A DNA stretch of 64,000 nt from Pyrenophora tritici-repentis (taxonomy: Eukaryota > Ascomycota > Dothideomycetes > Pleosporales > Pleosporaceae), in the NCBI RefSeq assembly GCF_003171515.1, contig NC_089396.1, positions 1,240,001 through 1,304,000 of the forward strand, written 5' to 3'. Positions 21,838 to 33,960 of this stretch are shown in pieces. A program made the translations under genes and the position numbers. A model generated the notes under the pieces. That model was not told where the DNA came from. It saw only the letters and a list, made by a program, of their open reading frames with translations, and searched no databases. Position 1 is the stretch's first letter. Every line of letters begins with the position of its first letter.

Positions 21838-24132
21838 ACCGCCGCAAGGTTGACTGATAGTCGAGATTAAGTCAAGGTCAAAGAGAGCGCCTGGGCAGTA
21901 TGAATGTGAGGAAGTGGTGTGGCAAACTGATTTCCCAAAACCAGGCTAGTTATTAGGTTGCAGGCTCGCGCACGCTAAACCCCAATAGATTGTAACATGT
22001 GTGGGACTTCATTCAAATTCACTGTCAATTATCAATAGACGCTAGTAATTTCCACTCGTGTGTCCCGATGACGTAATTATCGAGCTCAAGATAACCCTGC
22101 CAGCCATATTGAATAATAATAAGGCGTAAATGCAGGGTATTGAAAGGGCAGCTCTTGATATTAGGCATGAGCTGCCAGTGCAAATCGAGAGAAGTGTGCG
22201 GAAGATTCAGTAATCGCGAATACTACAAAGGAAGCAATGTGACTGTCAATCAAGGGATGTATTTACACGTGCAAAAAAGTTCGGGCAAGCTAAAGACCAA
22301 TTTGTTACTATGTGGGTAGTAATTATGCTTAACACAAATCAACATATGCTTTTATTGCAATTTTCTCAGCCCGAATTCCCATTGCCAAATACCGACAGGT
22401 ACAAAGCAAGTATCAGAAAACCCCTTCTTCTTTAAACTCAACGGAGAGCCTACGGAAGAGATGATGCGAAAGTCTTTACTTGTCGACTATTTCTCAAAAT
22501 TCCAACGCAATTGGCAAATGGCGAAGTTGATCGCGAATGTCATGTTTTATAAGGACCCGAAAAAGTATGCAAAGACTTCCAACAATCTGGAACAGCAGCG
22601 CTACTCTCATAATGACTTCGTGGTTGTGGATTTACATGAATTCCTCCCAAATTTATCATGTCTAAGCGTTATGACTGTCTTCAAACGTATTGAGAATGAG
22701 TATGAGCAGGTGGCAACGTCAGTAGTTGCAGCGTCATTTGTGACCTCGGGCGTCATGTGTGTAGGGCTTGTCTAGCATCGAGCTTTGGCCTACATCCTAC
22801 CTAGGTAGAACTGCGCCGCACAACCTTCCATGTCAAATTACAGTACGCACAGTGCCCAGTTCCTCGTCTCAGTAGCCTGAAAATATGACAACGAGGCCCG
22901 AGCGATGGATGCTGCACGGCCACGTTCGTGGGCATGTCTTGTATCGACTGCTCTGGAACGCCTTGGGCACTCAAGATGATATCGAAATCGCAGCGGCATC
23001 TTGCGATCAGACGATCAAAATCCTCTTTGTGATCAACTGCTAGCTAATGATTTTATCGCTATGTCGACGCTCACTCGTGTTGACCAGTTGTGCGCGGGCG
23101 AGTGCATGGACAAAGTGGATGTTCTTGTGGAGGGCCATCAGTACACACCGCCACCTGCTCTAACTTAAGATTATGAGGACGGTGAATCCTACCTAGGTAG
23201 TAAACTAGAACAATTCGTCACTGGAACGCATGCATAACTCAATCTTTACACAGAGAAGGTCAGAAGGGCCGAGGGAGAGTAGTATGGAAAGTGGTCATGA
23301 ACAAGGGCGGCACTAGGCCAGGGCCATTAACGATGAGCCTTACCTATCCCCCAAACATTGCATGGTTTTTGGGGGAGTCTTTACAGCGTAGATCGCTCAA
23401 ACCGTGTACTTTACCACTGACTTTTTGCCGAGGTAGAGGACTTCCGTTCGACAGATCAGTTTTGAACGCGACTACCGGTACGACTGGCCCATTCGCGCGA
23501 GCATAATCCATAGCCAAGTATTAAGCGTTGGTTCAGAAAGGCGCATGACGAGCCAAGGTGTTCCTCTGCCAATATACTCTTTCTGATATTTGATTATCCT
23601 AGTACTCCACTGGAACTACGGGGTCAGATCCAGACCGACAGTAATATGATGTATTCGACACCAAGCGTTATCTATGTACATTAGAGGTATGTATCTACAT
23701 TGAGAGACGTTCCCTTGTGCACGCTATAGGGCTATCGGCATTGTTCTAATTATAGAACAATTACTTAGTGCCACTTTCTTACGCTGACGTTGTGATGACT
23801 ATGCCGGGCCGACATTATGGCGACTCTGTTGGGCCGATATAAGTCTTCGGCCTATCTCGTTGGTACATCTATTCCATCGAGGCTGTGCTACTATCTAGCT
23901 TCCCTATATCTACCAATACGCTGCATTTCAACGACTTGTCGAACTCCTCATGTTGTCGAAATGGAGCCCATAGTACCAATCAATCTTCATAGCACTGTAT
24001 AGCAAAGGCATAAGATTAGAGTTTCTACGGACTGACAATTGACCCTTGTATCTCAACAAAGAAGGCCAAGGCGATCAGCATTAAGTACGTAGCGGTCAAT
24101 CTTGGAAACTACAAAGGTGGCTGCATACGAAT
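21838..24132. other. Gene-poor, A+T-rich stretch with palindromes
   Basis: 2.3 kb without a supported gene. A 104-codon frame at 22461-22775 has no domain or signal peptide. ATCCTACCTAGGTAG occurs twice in direct orientation near 22797 and 23188, about 390 bp apart, each containing a 12-bp palindrome. A hairpin TTGTTCTA-ATTA-TAGAACAA is near 23741. The stretch may be decayed repeat DNA. Confidence 0.5.
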
Positions 24133-24243
24133 ATGAAGTTACACTATAGGGATCTGATGTTCGCTATACTTTCTCTCCTGGTCGTATTCCAGGTTGTGGA
24201 GGCATGCGGTGTGTTACGAGTAATATTGCCTAGTGATGCTTAG
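24133..24243 (+). other. Signal-peptide-like short ORF, possible gene remnant
   Basis: A 36-codon frame begins MKLHYRDLMFAILSLLVVFQ and continues VVEACG, a convincing hydrophobic secretion signal with an Ala-x-Ala-like cleavage site, then stops. No intron continuing it in frame was found. It lies about 180 bp upstream of a second signal-peptide gene, so it may be the first exon of a decayed duplicate. Confidence 0.25.
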
Positions 24244-24423
24244 GAAAACAGAGGGGCTAAAAGTGGGCTCATGGTTAGACTGACAGGCCATCATACCCCT
24301 CTTAGAAAACATATTTAGTGTCGGACGTTGTACAACCTTGACCTAACATCAGTTCCGAGCAGCATTACACCTTCACAATCAACTCCTACAACTTATCTAT
24401 CCGCGATTATCAACCCAAACAAA

Positions 24424-24833
24424 ATGCGGCTCAGCGTTATCACCGTGACGATCTCCATGCTGTCCTTGACAACCGCTCAGCCTTATTGGGTACACCAACC
24501 ATCATTTTCGCCTTTGATGAACGACACTGACAGCCACAGACTTGTGTAACCAAAGATGACAGGGAAGCGAAGAGAATCCAAGATTTCGAAAAAAAATTAT
24601 CCTAATGGAATCTGCTATATCCCTGGCGGTTCGGCGACTGCGCGGTCATGCAATGATGTAAGAAGCAGCGGTACCACATGTATATTGGAAAATTCTAATA
24701 ATCTACGTCCAGGGCTTCGCTTGCATAGTCAACAGGAATGGTATAGTAACAGTTATACTTAGCCAGGGACCGATTTACTAACTATGTTATAGGATGCATC
24801 CCAATTGACGCCTTCACAGCGAACTGCTCTTAA
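24424..24833 (+). CDS. Candidate small secreted cysteine-containing protein, four exons
   Basis: Model: 24424-24489, 24568-24657, 24713-24740, 24793-24833, about 74 residues. Exon 1 is a signal peptide (MRLSVITVTISMLSLTTAQ). Later exons encode five cysteines spaced GIC-RSC-FAC-NGC-ANC. The model rests on intron signals: intron 2 is GTAAGA...CTAAT...CCAG, and intron 3 is GTATAG...TACTAAC...ATAG with an ideal branch site. Joining them converts stop-ridden flanking frames into an open Cys-patterned frame ending in TAA. The first intron's acceptor (GAAG at 24567, or AAG at 24582) is less certain. No family was recognised. Size, secretion and cysteines fit the general class of fungal small secreted proteins; any role toward a host is inference. 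Confidence 0.45.
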
Positions 24834-25504
24834 CGAATACCGAGCTCCCTATCTCCAATCAAGACTACTATGGTTACCATCAGCATGATACTTGGCTCGA
24901 TATCGTGTAGCACTTTCTACTACTACCTGGTTGAAACTCGGTGAAGTGGGAGAGAATATCAGTTCGGAGTATCCTATAGTTGTATGCAGAAGGAGTGCTA
25001 TAGAGCTTATAATTGTCATCAAGTTTGCGCAAAATGTTCATGTTCAGTGTGCTGCACAACGTGAGGTAAGGAAAATACGCAAGGGTAAGAACAGTAGTGG
25101 ATTATCATTTGGTAGAGTGACGGGGCACGAAACCTGCGTGGTCTTTCTACTGTTGTAGACCATTGCTGACACTGAATGCATGGTGTATTACAAATTACAA
25201 CTGTGTATATGGTACCAAGACGTTCGATCTACGAACAAAGCCGTGTCGTGGGTGAGAAGAAAGGCTTGAGTGGGGTATATGGCGAATTGGCAGAGGTGGA
25301 CCTCCCCCTAACGCCATTCGCAAAATCAAAAGCACGCCGTATCTTACATATCGTACATCTCTCACAACAGAATCAAGCAAGTGCTCGAACAAAGGTCCGA
25401 AACGCCGCGCTGAATAATGGCCCGGAATCCCGTAGTCTTACATATATTACGACGTGCTCTCGTGGGCACATGTAGGTTTCATCACAGCAGGCGAGTAAGG
25501 TAAC
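24834..25504. other. Intergenic, no gene seen
   Basis: Only short unsupported frames; the end of the gene-poor stretch. Confidence 0.45.
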
Positions 25505-26449
25505 TCAGAAGAAGCCTCCCTTGCTCTTCCCTAGTTTGGGGCTCATGGGCCCAAACAGCTTTGTGTCTGTGTTCATCTTCTTCGCAAAAATCAAGTAGGC
25601 CTCGAGGGCTTCTTCCTGCGTCTCAAATGTCTTATCGCGGTTCATCCACATCTTCAGGTATTTGTCCGCACTCACGTCTTTCAGTGCCGCATACCATTCA
25701 CCTGAAGATCGTTGTCGCAGCGATATCGCTAAGTTCTTGCCCTTGAGGCCTGTGACCTTTGAGACTTCACGGAGACAAGCGGTGCGCAGTTGGCCATACT
25801 CGTCGTCTTCGAGCGAGGAGCTGGAGGAGCTACGCTCCAGCTTAGGGCGTGACGAGGTGCGAGTTTCGGGCTTGGGGCGTGACTGCTTCTTGGGCTCGGG
25901 GGCAGATTTGAGGGCAGGTTTCGGCTCGGGCTTCTTCTTGAGTGGCACGGCCTTGGGTTCTGGCACCTTCTTTGGTGGTGCTGCTGCTTTCGTAGGTGGC
26001 ATCAACTTTGTCTGCGAGCTTGTCTTTTTCGATAAGGATGACTTTTCAGCCTTCTCTGTTCTGGACGGCTTATCGGTCTTGGAAGCCTTTTCAGCCTTCG
26101 GAGGTGCGGACGATGCGGTTTTGGGTGGCGCAACGGATTTGGATGTGGGGTTGGACGGCGATGGTGGTGGACTTGTCTTCTCTGGCTGCGCTCTCCTCGC
26201 CCTAAACTGCTCGAGAGGACTTGGCCATGCGCCTATAGGCTTTGGCGTTTCTTCAACTGGAGGTGGCGCATTTCTTGTCCTCGATAGCTTTGCAGGTGTC
26301 TTTGGCTCTGGACTTGGCTTCGGTGCTGCTGCAGCCTTTGGCGGGGCGCCTCTCCTTCCCGTCGCAACTGGTGGAGGTGTAGGCGCATCTGCTGGAAAAG
26401 CCGCCTCCCCAAACAGCTGTCGCGCTCGGTCCTTTACGCTGGGAAACAT
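25505..26449 (-). CDS. Conserved-looking basic, disordered protein of unknown function
   Basis: Intronless, 314 residues. Residues about 20-200 are low-complexity Pro/Ala/Lys with repeated PKP, PPKKVPEPK and KAEKASKTDKPS motifs, so probably disordered and strongly basic. The last 100 residues look folded: a predicted mixed alpha/beta unit with RTACLREVSKVTGLKGKNLAISLRQ-like start, WYAALKDVS, and TQEEALEAYLIFAKKMN. The C-terminus ends KGGFF. I do not recognise the domain. Even codon use and a clean ATG support a real gene. Confidence 0.65.
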   Translation of the reverse strand: MFPSVKDRARQLFGEAAFPADAPTPPPVATGRRGAPPKAAAAPKPSPEPKTPAKLSRTRNAPPPVEETPKPIGAWPSPLEQFRARRAQPEKTSPPPSPSNPTSKSVAPPKTASSAPPKAEKASKTDKPSRTEKAEKSSLSKKTSSQTKLMPPTKAAAPPKKVPEPKAVPLKKKPEPKPALKSAPEPKKQSRPKPETRTSSRPKLERSSSSSSLEDDEYGQLRTACLREVSKVTGLKGKNLAISLRQRSSGEWYAALKDVSADKYLKMWMNRDKTFETQEEALEAYLIFAKKMNTDTKLFGPMSPKLGKSKGGFF

Positions 26450-27336
26450 GGTGTGTTGAGAGAGAGAGAGTCTGGGGTGATATGGCAGAAATCGACTGTA
26501 CTGTTTGCTGGTGTATCAGATAATGACGGCGTAATTATGATTAAGAGGTACTGTTGTTACAAGAAAGCAAGCGCGCATCAGGGTCGGACTTGCGATGTGG
26601 AGGAGAGCGATGCCAGTTGTTTCGGTGCCTAGCCCGTGTTCCCTCAACGCGTCCCTTTGCGCATCGACCAGCATGCGAACAGGTGACCACATCCAAAATC
26701 TGCGGAAATGAGCTAGCTGCCGCTTCCAGAACGCCTTGGAACCATCTCGGAATGTACTTGCAGTAGGTAGTCCAACGGGCGCAGTTGTTTTTCCTTGACC
26801 GCCTATCCATGGAGACCGTGTATGCGATGCAGACGCAATATACAGCAGAATAAACCCTCTGTGCGAGCCATGCGAAGAGCTGAACTCATCTTACTACACC
26901 TCAGCGCGACGGGCGTACGTTTGCAGCGTAACCAGCCACAGTGGCCCCCCCTTTCCGGAGTACCGGGCTGTGCGGAAATTTGAAACGGGATTCAACATGG
27001 TGGCAACCACGCTATCAGAAGACACGACGGCCCTGACAGTTCAACATCAGCTCGTACGAAGATTTCCATGCCGTACGTCGTTCAAGGATGATAAAAATGA
27101 GTTGAAGGTGTGACGCGACAAGGTGAAGCTATCTGAAGACGCATGATGCAGGTTGCATATGCAGATGCACGTCAGCGACCACGTGCGGAAAACGGTCTCG
27201 GGATCAAAAGTTTAGTGCGCTCCACCTTGCTATTTGCGGTCCTGGTAGTGTTCATCCCCCGCAAACACGGCCCTTCCCCCAGCGTTGAAAACACTCCAGA
27301 TCCTTGCCGAGTAGGCTGTTCTCCAGGAACCTCTGC
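26450..27336. other. Intergenic, no gene seen
   Basis: Promoter of the basic-protein gene and 3' region of the FAD oxidoreductase. A short GA run (26460-26470) follows the start region. No supported frame. Confidence 0.45.
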
Positions 27337-28803
27337 CTATGCCTCCGAACTAACCGGCTTAATCCCCACCTCGGTCATCTTGGTCGCTTCAATCTCTTCG
27401 ACGGGACTATCCGCCCTCTCCACCACATCGGTCAAACACAGATACTTCAGGGTACTCGTCCAGGCCAGGTCATCACCAAAGTACGACTTCATAACCTCAA
27501 CACCATACTTTATGCCGTTCTTCGGGTCATACGTCAGACATTGCTTTCCAACTGCAATACCAATAACAGCATCCCATGCGGGTAGCTCGGCCGTGCCATA
27601 TTGCTCTGATGAAGGGGGAAGCTCCGAGTTCAACATGGCAGAATATATGTTTTGAGCAGCCGTCTGGCCCATGACCGTCGCGCTACCTGCGCGCTTAATG
27701 CCCGACCAGGCAATGACGTCACCAACACCAAAGTGACAGGAAGCGTTTGGAATGGTGTCTTTGAACATGAGCGATTGGTGGACCATGATCTCCTTGTCTT
27801 TGTTCAAGCACTCCTTGGGTAGAACATGCGTGGTCGGTGTGCCTTTTCTCGTAAAGTCGACGACAAAGTCTGCTGTTACAGGGTCGCCATTTGCGAGTGT
27901 GACGGTGAATTGTCCATTGGGCAGACTCGTGCTGGATGCCCTACTACCAAGAATAAGGTCAACACCCTCTTCCTGCAGAAGTATCTTCACGCGCTCTTTG
28001 ACGTCTGCAGGTAGTGGCTCGGAGGAGAGGACTTCGCTCCGTGAGTGTACCAGCGTAACCTCAATATGTGGGTAATAGCTCTTGATCTCAGCAGCAAATT
28101 CAACCCCAACAGCACCCGCGCCAATGACTACTACTCTCCTTCCTTGGCCTTTCGATGCGTCACCGCCAGTGATTTTCTCGATGAACGCCTTGGCATCTCT
28201 TTGATACTCTTCGAAGCTTCCGGACTTGGGAACGGCGGGAAAGGTCCTCTTTAGGCCAGTGGCCATGACGAGGTAGTCATATGTTTGTTGATGTGTCTTG
28301 CCATTACCGTCGCACCATTCGGCGACCTTGGCTTCTGGGTTGATGTTCTTAACACTTCCATGGTTGAAGCGGAGGTTTGGTTGTTTGAGCTCATTGAGAT
28401 GACTGAACCTCTTCCACATTTGGTTTGTATGCTTCGGTGTGACATGAGCGAGTGGAGCACCAACAGAGTGGACTATGATTGCAAGCGTCAGTGAAGAGTC
28501 TCACAAGACGAAGCTCCGATGTGGGGGCCAACGAGCAAGGCCTCGGCTAGCGGGGTAGTACAACGCACAGTAACCGTCTCGCTCATCGATAACGGTGATT
28601 TCAACCCCTCTCCTACTTTGCGCCCCCTTGAAATCCGGGCCGCCTGGATAGACACTCTGTCGTGGCTTCCCTTGTGCATAATCGAGGAGATTAACCACGG
28701 CAGATATACCGCCGTATGCGCAACCGACAACAAGGACGCGGTGAGGATTGCCTACGCTCAGGCTCAAGCCCTCCAACGAGTTGCTAACGCCCGTAAGTCT
28801 CAT
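27337..28803 (-). CDS. AIF/AMID-like FAD-dependent NAD(P)H oxidoreductase, two exons
   Basis: Exons 28569-28803 and 27337-28472 give 456 residues. The N-terminal Rossmann motif is VLVVGCAYGGISAVVNLLDY (FAD binding). A second dinucleotide fold reads VVVIGAGAVGVEFAAEI (NAD(P)H binding), and the FAD-closing motif is near GVGDVIAW. The arrangement matches class-II pyridine nucleotide-disulfide oxidoreductases of the AIF/AMID group, which oxidise NAD(P)H with quinone or oxygen. The intron (GTGCGT...CATAG) restores DGYFHSVGAPLAH at the join. No mitochondrial targeting sequence is obvious. The physiological acceptor is unknown. Confidence 0.85.
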
Positions 28804-29429
28804 TGCAAAGTTCGATCTGATAAGGTAGGGATAGGGGAAATGTGATGGAGATGAGATGATCTGATTAGATTGGCAAAACGCCCGCTTCTTATTGCCATCA
28901 ACACACCGCACTCCGGAGATGGGAAATCGGTTAGTCCTAAGCGCACCTCCACTTGGGCTGCCTGCTGTCTGCGACTGATCCACTGTTGTCGTCGCAGAGG
29001 GAGGGTAGCGAGATGCGATTGGTGGAAGACCCGCCGTCTTATCAGATCCGAGTCACTTCCGATGCAAATTTTATCTGATGCCCCACATATCGACATGTGC
29101 CACCTCCGCTTCCTCAACAGCCGGAAGGTGCGCAATCGAGCCTGGAACGTTACTACGCCTAGATGGAGGTATGAATCGCTCCGATTCAGCAGTTTTAACA
29201 TGTTCAGTCCGTGTCTTCGCGTCTGACAACTATCACATCTGACAATAAGCGTTGTGGAAAAGGGAAAGGATCAGTGTATTTGAATTGCATTATAGTTCAA
29301 CATTAATTTAAATCATATCACCTCTAGGTCTGCACATGTCTCGTTTTCACGTACACCGTCCGAACTATAACGACCGAGCCCAAATAGATGTGAAGCTTCT
29401 GTACTTTCGCTTCCCCATTCACTCAAGAC
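28804..29429. other. Intergenic, no gene seen
   Basis: Upstream of the oxidoreductase gene and downstream of the permease gene. No supported coding region. Confidence 0.45.
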
Positions 29430-31213
29430 TCATTGTCCCTTGAATCCTTCAACAAGTACGACTGGGCCCTTGTAATGTCTCCGACCTCTGATGACATAGT
29501 CTAGCAGACACAGGATAGCGACGGCTACGAACATGACCACCGCCCAGTTGAAGTTATCCAGTGCGACTGGTGTAGACTCTGGCCAAAAGCACCAGAAGAA
29601 GGCGTGTGTCGAGTACAATACACCACCGATGTTGATGGGAACGCCCCATTTGCCGAGCGACCAACGGCAGGAAGGGAGAAGTTCGGGGTGGCGGATACGT
29701 CGGTAGAGAACAGCGCCGATAGAGAACATGTATGTTATCATCAGGGCTACTACGTTGAGAGATATGACTAAAACACGTCACTGGGTTGCAAGGGAAAAGG
29801 TAGATGATGACAGAACTTACTAGCGTTGAAAGCAACATCTGAGCCAATATTGATCAAGCTCAAGATAACGGTGATGAGGCAGGTGATCGTCACAGCGTTT
29901 GCAGGTACCTGTAACTTTGGATCCACATGGCCAATCCAGCTGCTGAATGGCAACCCCTTATCTCTAGCAAAAGCCCACGTCTGGCGCGAAGTTGACAAGT
30001 TGAAGGTCAAAGTGCCGGCGAAGATGAGGATAGTGGGAATAGCGTTGAGAGCTACAACACCCCCTGCAGATACTGCCTGGCTAAATACCCACAGATGCGG
30101 ATACCCACTAGCATCGTCGAGCGCAGCTCTTACGTCGGTAACCATAAACATGTAGCTAACGAGGAAAACCATGCCGAGTAAACCGTTCATCAGGTATGCG
30201 CCCATCATGGCACGAGGAACAGTCTTGCCCGCGTCTTTGATCTCTTCGGCCATATGAGCTGCAGAATCGGAACCTGCAATGCCGTCAGTATCCCTTGGAG
30301 AGCAGCATGTATTTGGACTTACAGATACAGGCATAAATTGCCGAAATCTGGCCAACCATGAGTGCCAGTCCAGTCGAGCCCCAGTTGCCTTCGTTGGTGA
30401 AATGTGTAAATGTCACTTCTGCTGTTGCCCGCGGAGACAAGACCCAGAACACGATGATGATGGCCAAGAAGCCAAAGACGTGTACAACCAACATGATGTT
30501 TTGAAACAGCGGCATGAACTTTGAGCCCCAAATATTGAGCGTCCAGACCAAGATGGTCACGGCAATTACCATGAGTGTTCCTTGCCAGTTTGTAGGCGAG
30601 TAATCTGGATACATTACGACGACCGAGGACTGTATCAGCGTGCCGACAAGGAAAGGCCCGGAGGCTGTGCCGGCCTGCCACGAGAGCGTTGACATCCATC
30701 CGATGAAGTAGCTGAGCGGCTTTTGAACGCTAGGAGGAGAGAATTCCGAAACCCAGTGATATTGGCCGCCTGCAGTTGGGGCCATGGATGCCATCTCAGC
30801 AAGAGACAGCATCACTGTGCTGAAGCCGAACCAGGTCCATACGAAACTCCAGATGAGCCCAGCTGGGCCACCATCGGACAGACCTGTATAAGTTGCGCTT
30901 GTCATGGTCAGCATTTCGACTATCAAATTCCAATTAGTTATACTCACGTAAGGAGGACCTCCCATGTTCCTTGGAGAATAACAGTAAAGGCGAGTGCGGA
31001 CAATGGTCGATAATTCCTCTTCAACTCCTGCACCTTGCCCATGCGCTCCATGTCAGCGCGATCGGCTCTTGTGTGACCTCGTAGAGAATCATGATAGTCC
31101 TGGCTCTCATCTTCATCGTCAAATCTTGCCGCATGCGTCCGCGATTCCAAAGCAGTCTGCTTGTCCATGGTCCCAAGCGGCTGGCTACCCCCAACACCGT
31201 CGTAAGCAGACAT
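29430..31213 (-). CDS. APC-family amino-acid/GABA permease, four exons
   Basis: Exons 30948-31213, 30323-30897, 29822-30273 and 29430-29768 join in frame to 543 residues. A polar N-terminus of about 70 residues precedes about 12 transmembrane helices. Signatures of the amino-acid/choline transporter group include GTWEVLLT leading to GLSDGGPAGLIWSF, EMASMAPTAGGQYHWV in TM3, and the HMAEEIKDAGKTVPRAM loop. Related fungal proteins (Uga4/Bat1 type) carry GABA, choline or basic amino acids across the plasma or organelle membrane. The exact substrate is unknown. The first acceptor (GACAAG) was chosen because it alone gives the conserved TATYTGLSDGG join. Confidence 0.85.
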
Positions 31214-32408
31214 GGCTTACTCGCAGCAGATATGCAGGAACGTGGCGCCACAGGTAAGCTCAAACAAAACCAAAGAGTACAAAAACGAAAAAGTAGGCGC
31301 AGCAGGGCGAAAGGAGCGAAGAAAGGGATTTCCTCATGCGAGTAAAGACATGCGTGCATTAGATTGATGTGGGCTCAGCCAGGCAGTCTGCCGCATCCCG
31401 GTGGGACCACTAAGCCTATCAACCACCGGGCGATGATTCCTCACATGGACCAGGGTTCAACGATGCACATGGCTTTTGTGCGCCTGTTACTCAACAGAAA
31501 TCGTTACGGTGCAGCTTGCATGTGTTCCATCTGCCACTAGTCCAGCCGTGCCACGGGCCGCAGCCCTCATCTAGAGCTTTTGGCGCAACCGGTTTCTTGG
31601 CTGCCGATGCAGGAGGTCGTATACGAATTGCATATACAGTACACATGCCGCGGCTCAGACCAGAAGAGAAAATGCCCCGAACCGAGACCATGATGCGATC
31701 TTCTGAAAGGAAAGGAACTCTGAGAAAATTTCCGGGAGAATTCGGTCTACTTAGGCCTCCCAACGAGGTTACAAGGGCTTCCAACGCCAAGCGACCTCGG
31801 GAAGATTGGCGAGATGTATATGGTCTGATTCAGCTATTCAGTCTTAGGCAGTAAACGTCGAGGAAAGACGAGGCGAACGACGGCTCGTGTCAGGGGATGA
31901 GTAGTTTTGCGTATGTAGTCGAATTCATATCATGACATGCCATGGCGCCATGGCAGGCATCCCGCCATCTCGTCAACGTATCAGCAAGTTGCAAATGGCA
32001 TCCCGCCATGCAGCAAATTGGCACGCCTTCGCTTACAAAACGAAGGCTGACGCTAGCAAAGGCGAATAGGGCTCTTGCGTGTTAGAGATCTCGGCATTGC
32101 TGGCTTAGCATGCCAGGCGTCGCGTCTGCACGCTGTGTGGACTGGAAGCGGCCCTCCTTCCGCTGTTCCGCGTCGGTGCAAACCAGGCATGGAAGGAAAA
32201 TGATGACATATAGGGTGCCAAGTCCGCGGTTCTGGTGGTTGAGCTGGGATGCTCATCGGAAACAAACCAGCTGGAGGGCCTTGTCAGATCTGTGTTCAGC
32301 TGTAACTATAGAGCACAAGGAGTCCTGCTGCGCCGCACCGATGTACTCAAGTCCCATGGCATTCTTTTCATTGCACCGTACGCCTGGACTTTTCTTGTAT
32401 GATATACC
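31214..32408. other. Intergenic, 1.2 kb, no gene seen
   Basis: Shared upstream region of the divergent permease (-) and rhodopsin-domain (+) genes. Short frames are unsupported. A few repeated words (GGCATCCCGCCAT occurs near 31957 and 31997) are seen. Confidence 0.45.
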
Positions 32409-33960
32409 ATGGCAGCAGAGGCAATACCTCCGCCCTACGTTATCACGGCACATGATAAGCGTGGCCTAATCGTCGTTACTGGCGCTGTGGTGCTCGCCTT
32501 CGTGTGGTCGTGTTTCTCGATCCGAATATGGCTGCGATTAAAGTCAAGGGAGTGGAGATCCGATGGTGAGTTGACTTGGCCTGCTATGCCGTATGCCAGA
32601 CCCTGTACTGAGGACGTGTACGTCCAGATTGGTGGCTGGCAGCGGCAACGATACTAGACACGGTGCAGACAGCAGTCATCTTCCACCTAGTTGACCTTGG
32701 TCTTGGGGCATCTCAGGACGGTCTATCGTCATCGCAACTGGAACGAATTGGAAAGGTAAGTTGGTGATGTGTGGGTGATCGGTCCTTCTAGATCGGCGCC
32801 AGAACGTTCACGCAGGGCAAGCACGCGAAGAAGTTCATGGTCGATCCTGGTGGGGAACCACGTCTGACAATCTAAACAGGAAGGCTTCACGACTCAGATT
32901 CTATACATCCTCGTACTATTAGCCTCAAAGTTGTCGGTGCTATTTCTCTATCTACGCCTGTCGCCCGGAGGATCACACCGCCTTGCAACATGGTCACTTG
33001 CAGCGCTTTCAGGCGTATGGGCACTGGCGTCGATAATACTCATTGCGACACCGTGCAACACAACGCAAGCATACACGCAGTCGGCTGATTGTTCCAACAG
33101 GGTATACCCCACAGTATCTCGACTTCTTCGGAGCCCTCATTGACCAACTGCAGTGGCCGAAATGGCAGGCCGTAGCCGCCTTGGACATATTCACGGAATG
33201 TCTCATCTTCATGATCGCAATACAACTAGTCTACTCCCTGCATATGCATTTCTTCGCAAAATTTCTCGTCGTCATGGCGTTCGGCGCCCGTCTTCCCGTC
33301 ATAGCTATTGCTGCCATACGACTCTACTACATGAACGGGCGGATTCGCGGCTCAAGTTGTAAGTAGTCACGACAAAAACTAGCAATGGAAAGGAGATATT
33401 GATTTACTGTAGATACATTCGAGTTTATAGTAGCTACACAATGGCAGATGGGTTACGCCATCATGAGTAGCACCATCACAGGCATGGCGCCGTTTTTGAA
33501 ACCCTTCGACAGCAACTATGTGGCCAGCTACAAACACTCGGATCAGAGCACCCATAACAGACACACTGTACCAAACAGTTCGATGGACACTTCAGTCCTC
33601 CCTCCCCGGCGGAAGATGTCTTCAGGCGGTCTTTCAGAATCCTACTTGATGGAAACGCTGCCGAGTAGGAGAGGAAGCAAACAGACACTACCCGAGCGCC
33701 ACAGCTCCTTGGAACACATACGATCAACTTCAACATCACGAGCAGCGCAGTCTGCCACAATGACGGCAGACGAGCAATTCTGTCCTACACACCGGTACAG
33801 AGGCCACGAGACAGAGGTATGGGTTGGAGAAAGAAGCCTTAGTATGACCCAACAGGAAATGATGCAGGGAGCATCGAGTGGCAATAAGAGACAGAAGCTG
33901 GTAATTGGAAAGAAGAAGGAATTCAAGATCGAGGTGGATCGTGTGAGTCGCGACTTTTAG
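32409..33960 (+). CDS. Fungal rhodopsin-domain integral membrane protein, five exons
   Basis: Exons 32409-32565, 32628-32755, 32880-33101, 33154-33358 and 33413-33960 give 419 residues. Seven hydrophobic helices fill the first about 290 residues, followed by a serine-rich polar tail of about 130 residues (MSSGGLSESYLMETLPSRRG). This is the architecture of the large fungal 'rhodopsin domain' group related to PTH11-like proteins. Typical segments include AAATILDTVQTAVIFHL, ILYILVLLASKLSVLFLYLRL and WQAVAALDIFTECLIF. No CFEM domain precedes it and no retinal-binding lysine is claimed. Some relatives act as surface sensors; the role here is unknown. Confidence 0.8.

Noticed and set aside
22461..22775. 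104-codon frame
   Set aside because: A+T-rich, no domain, no signal peptide, and no splice context; plausible by chance.
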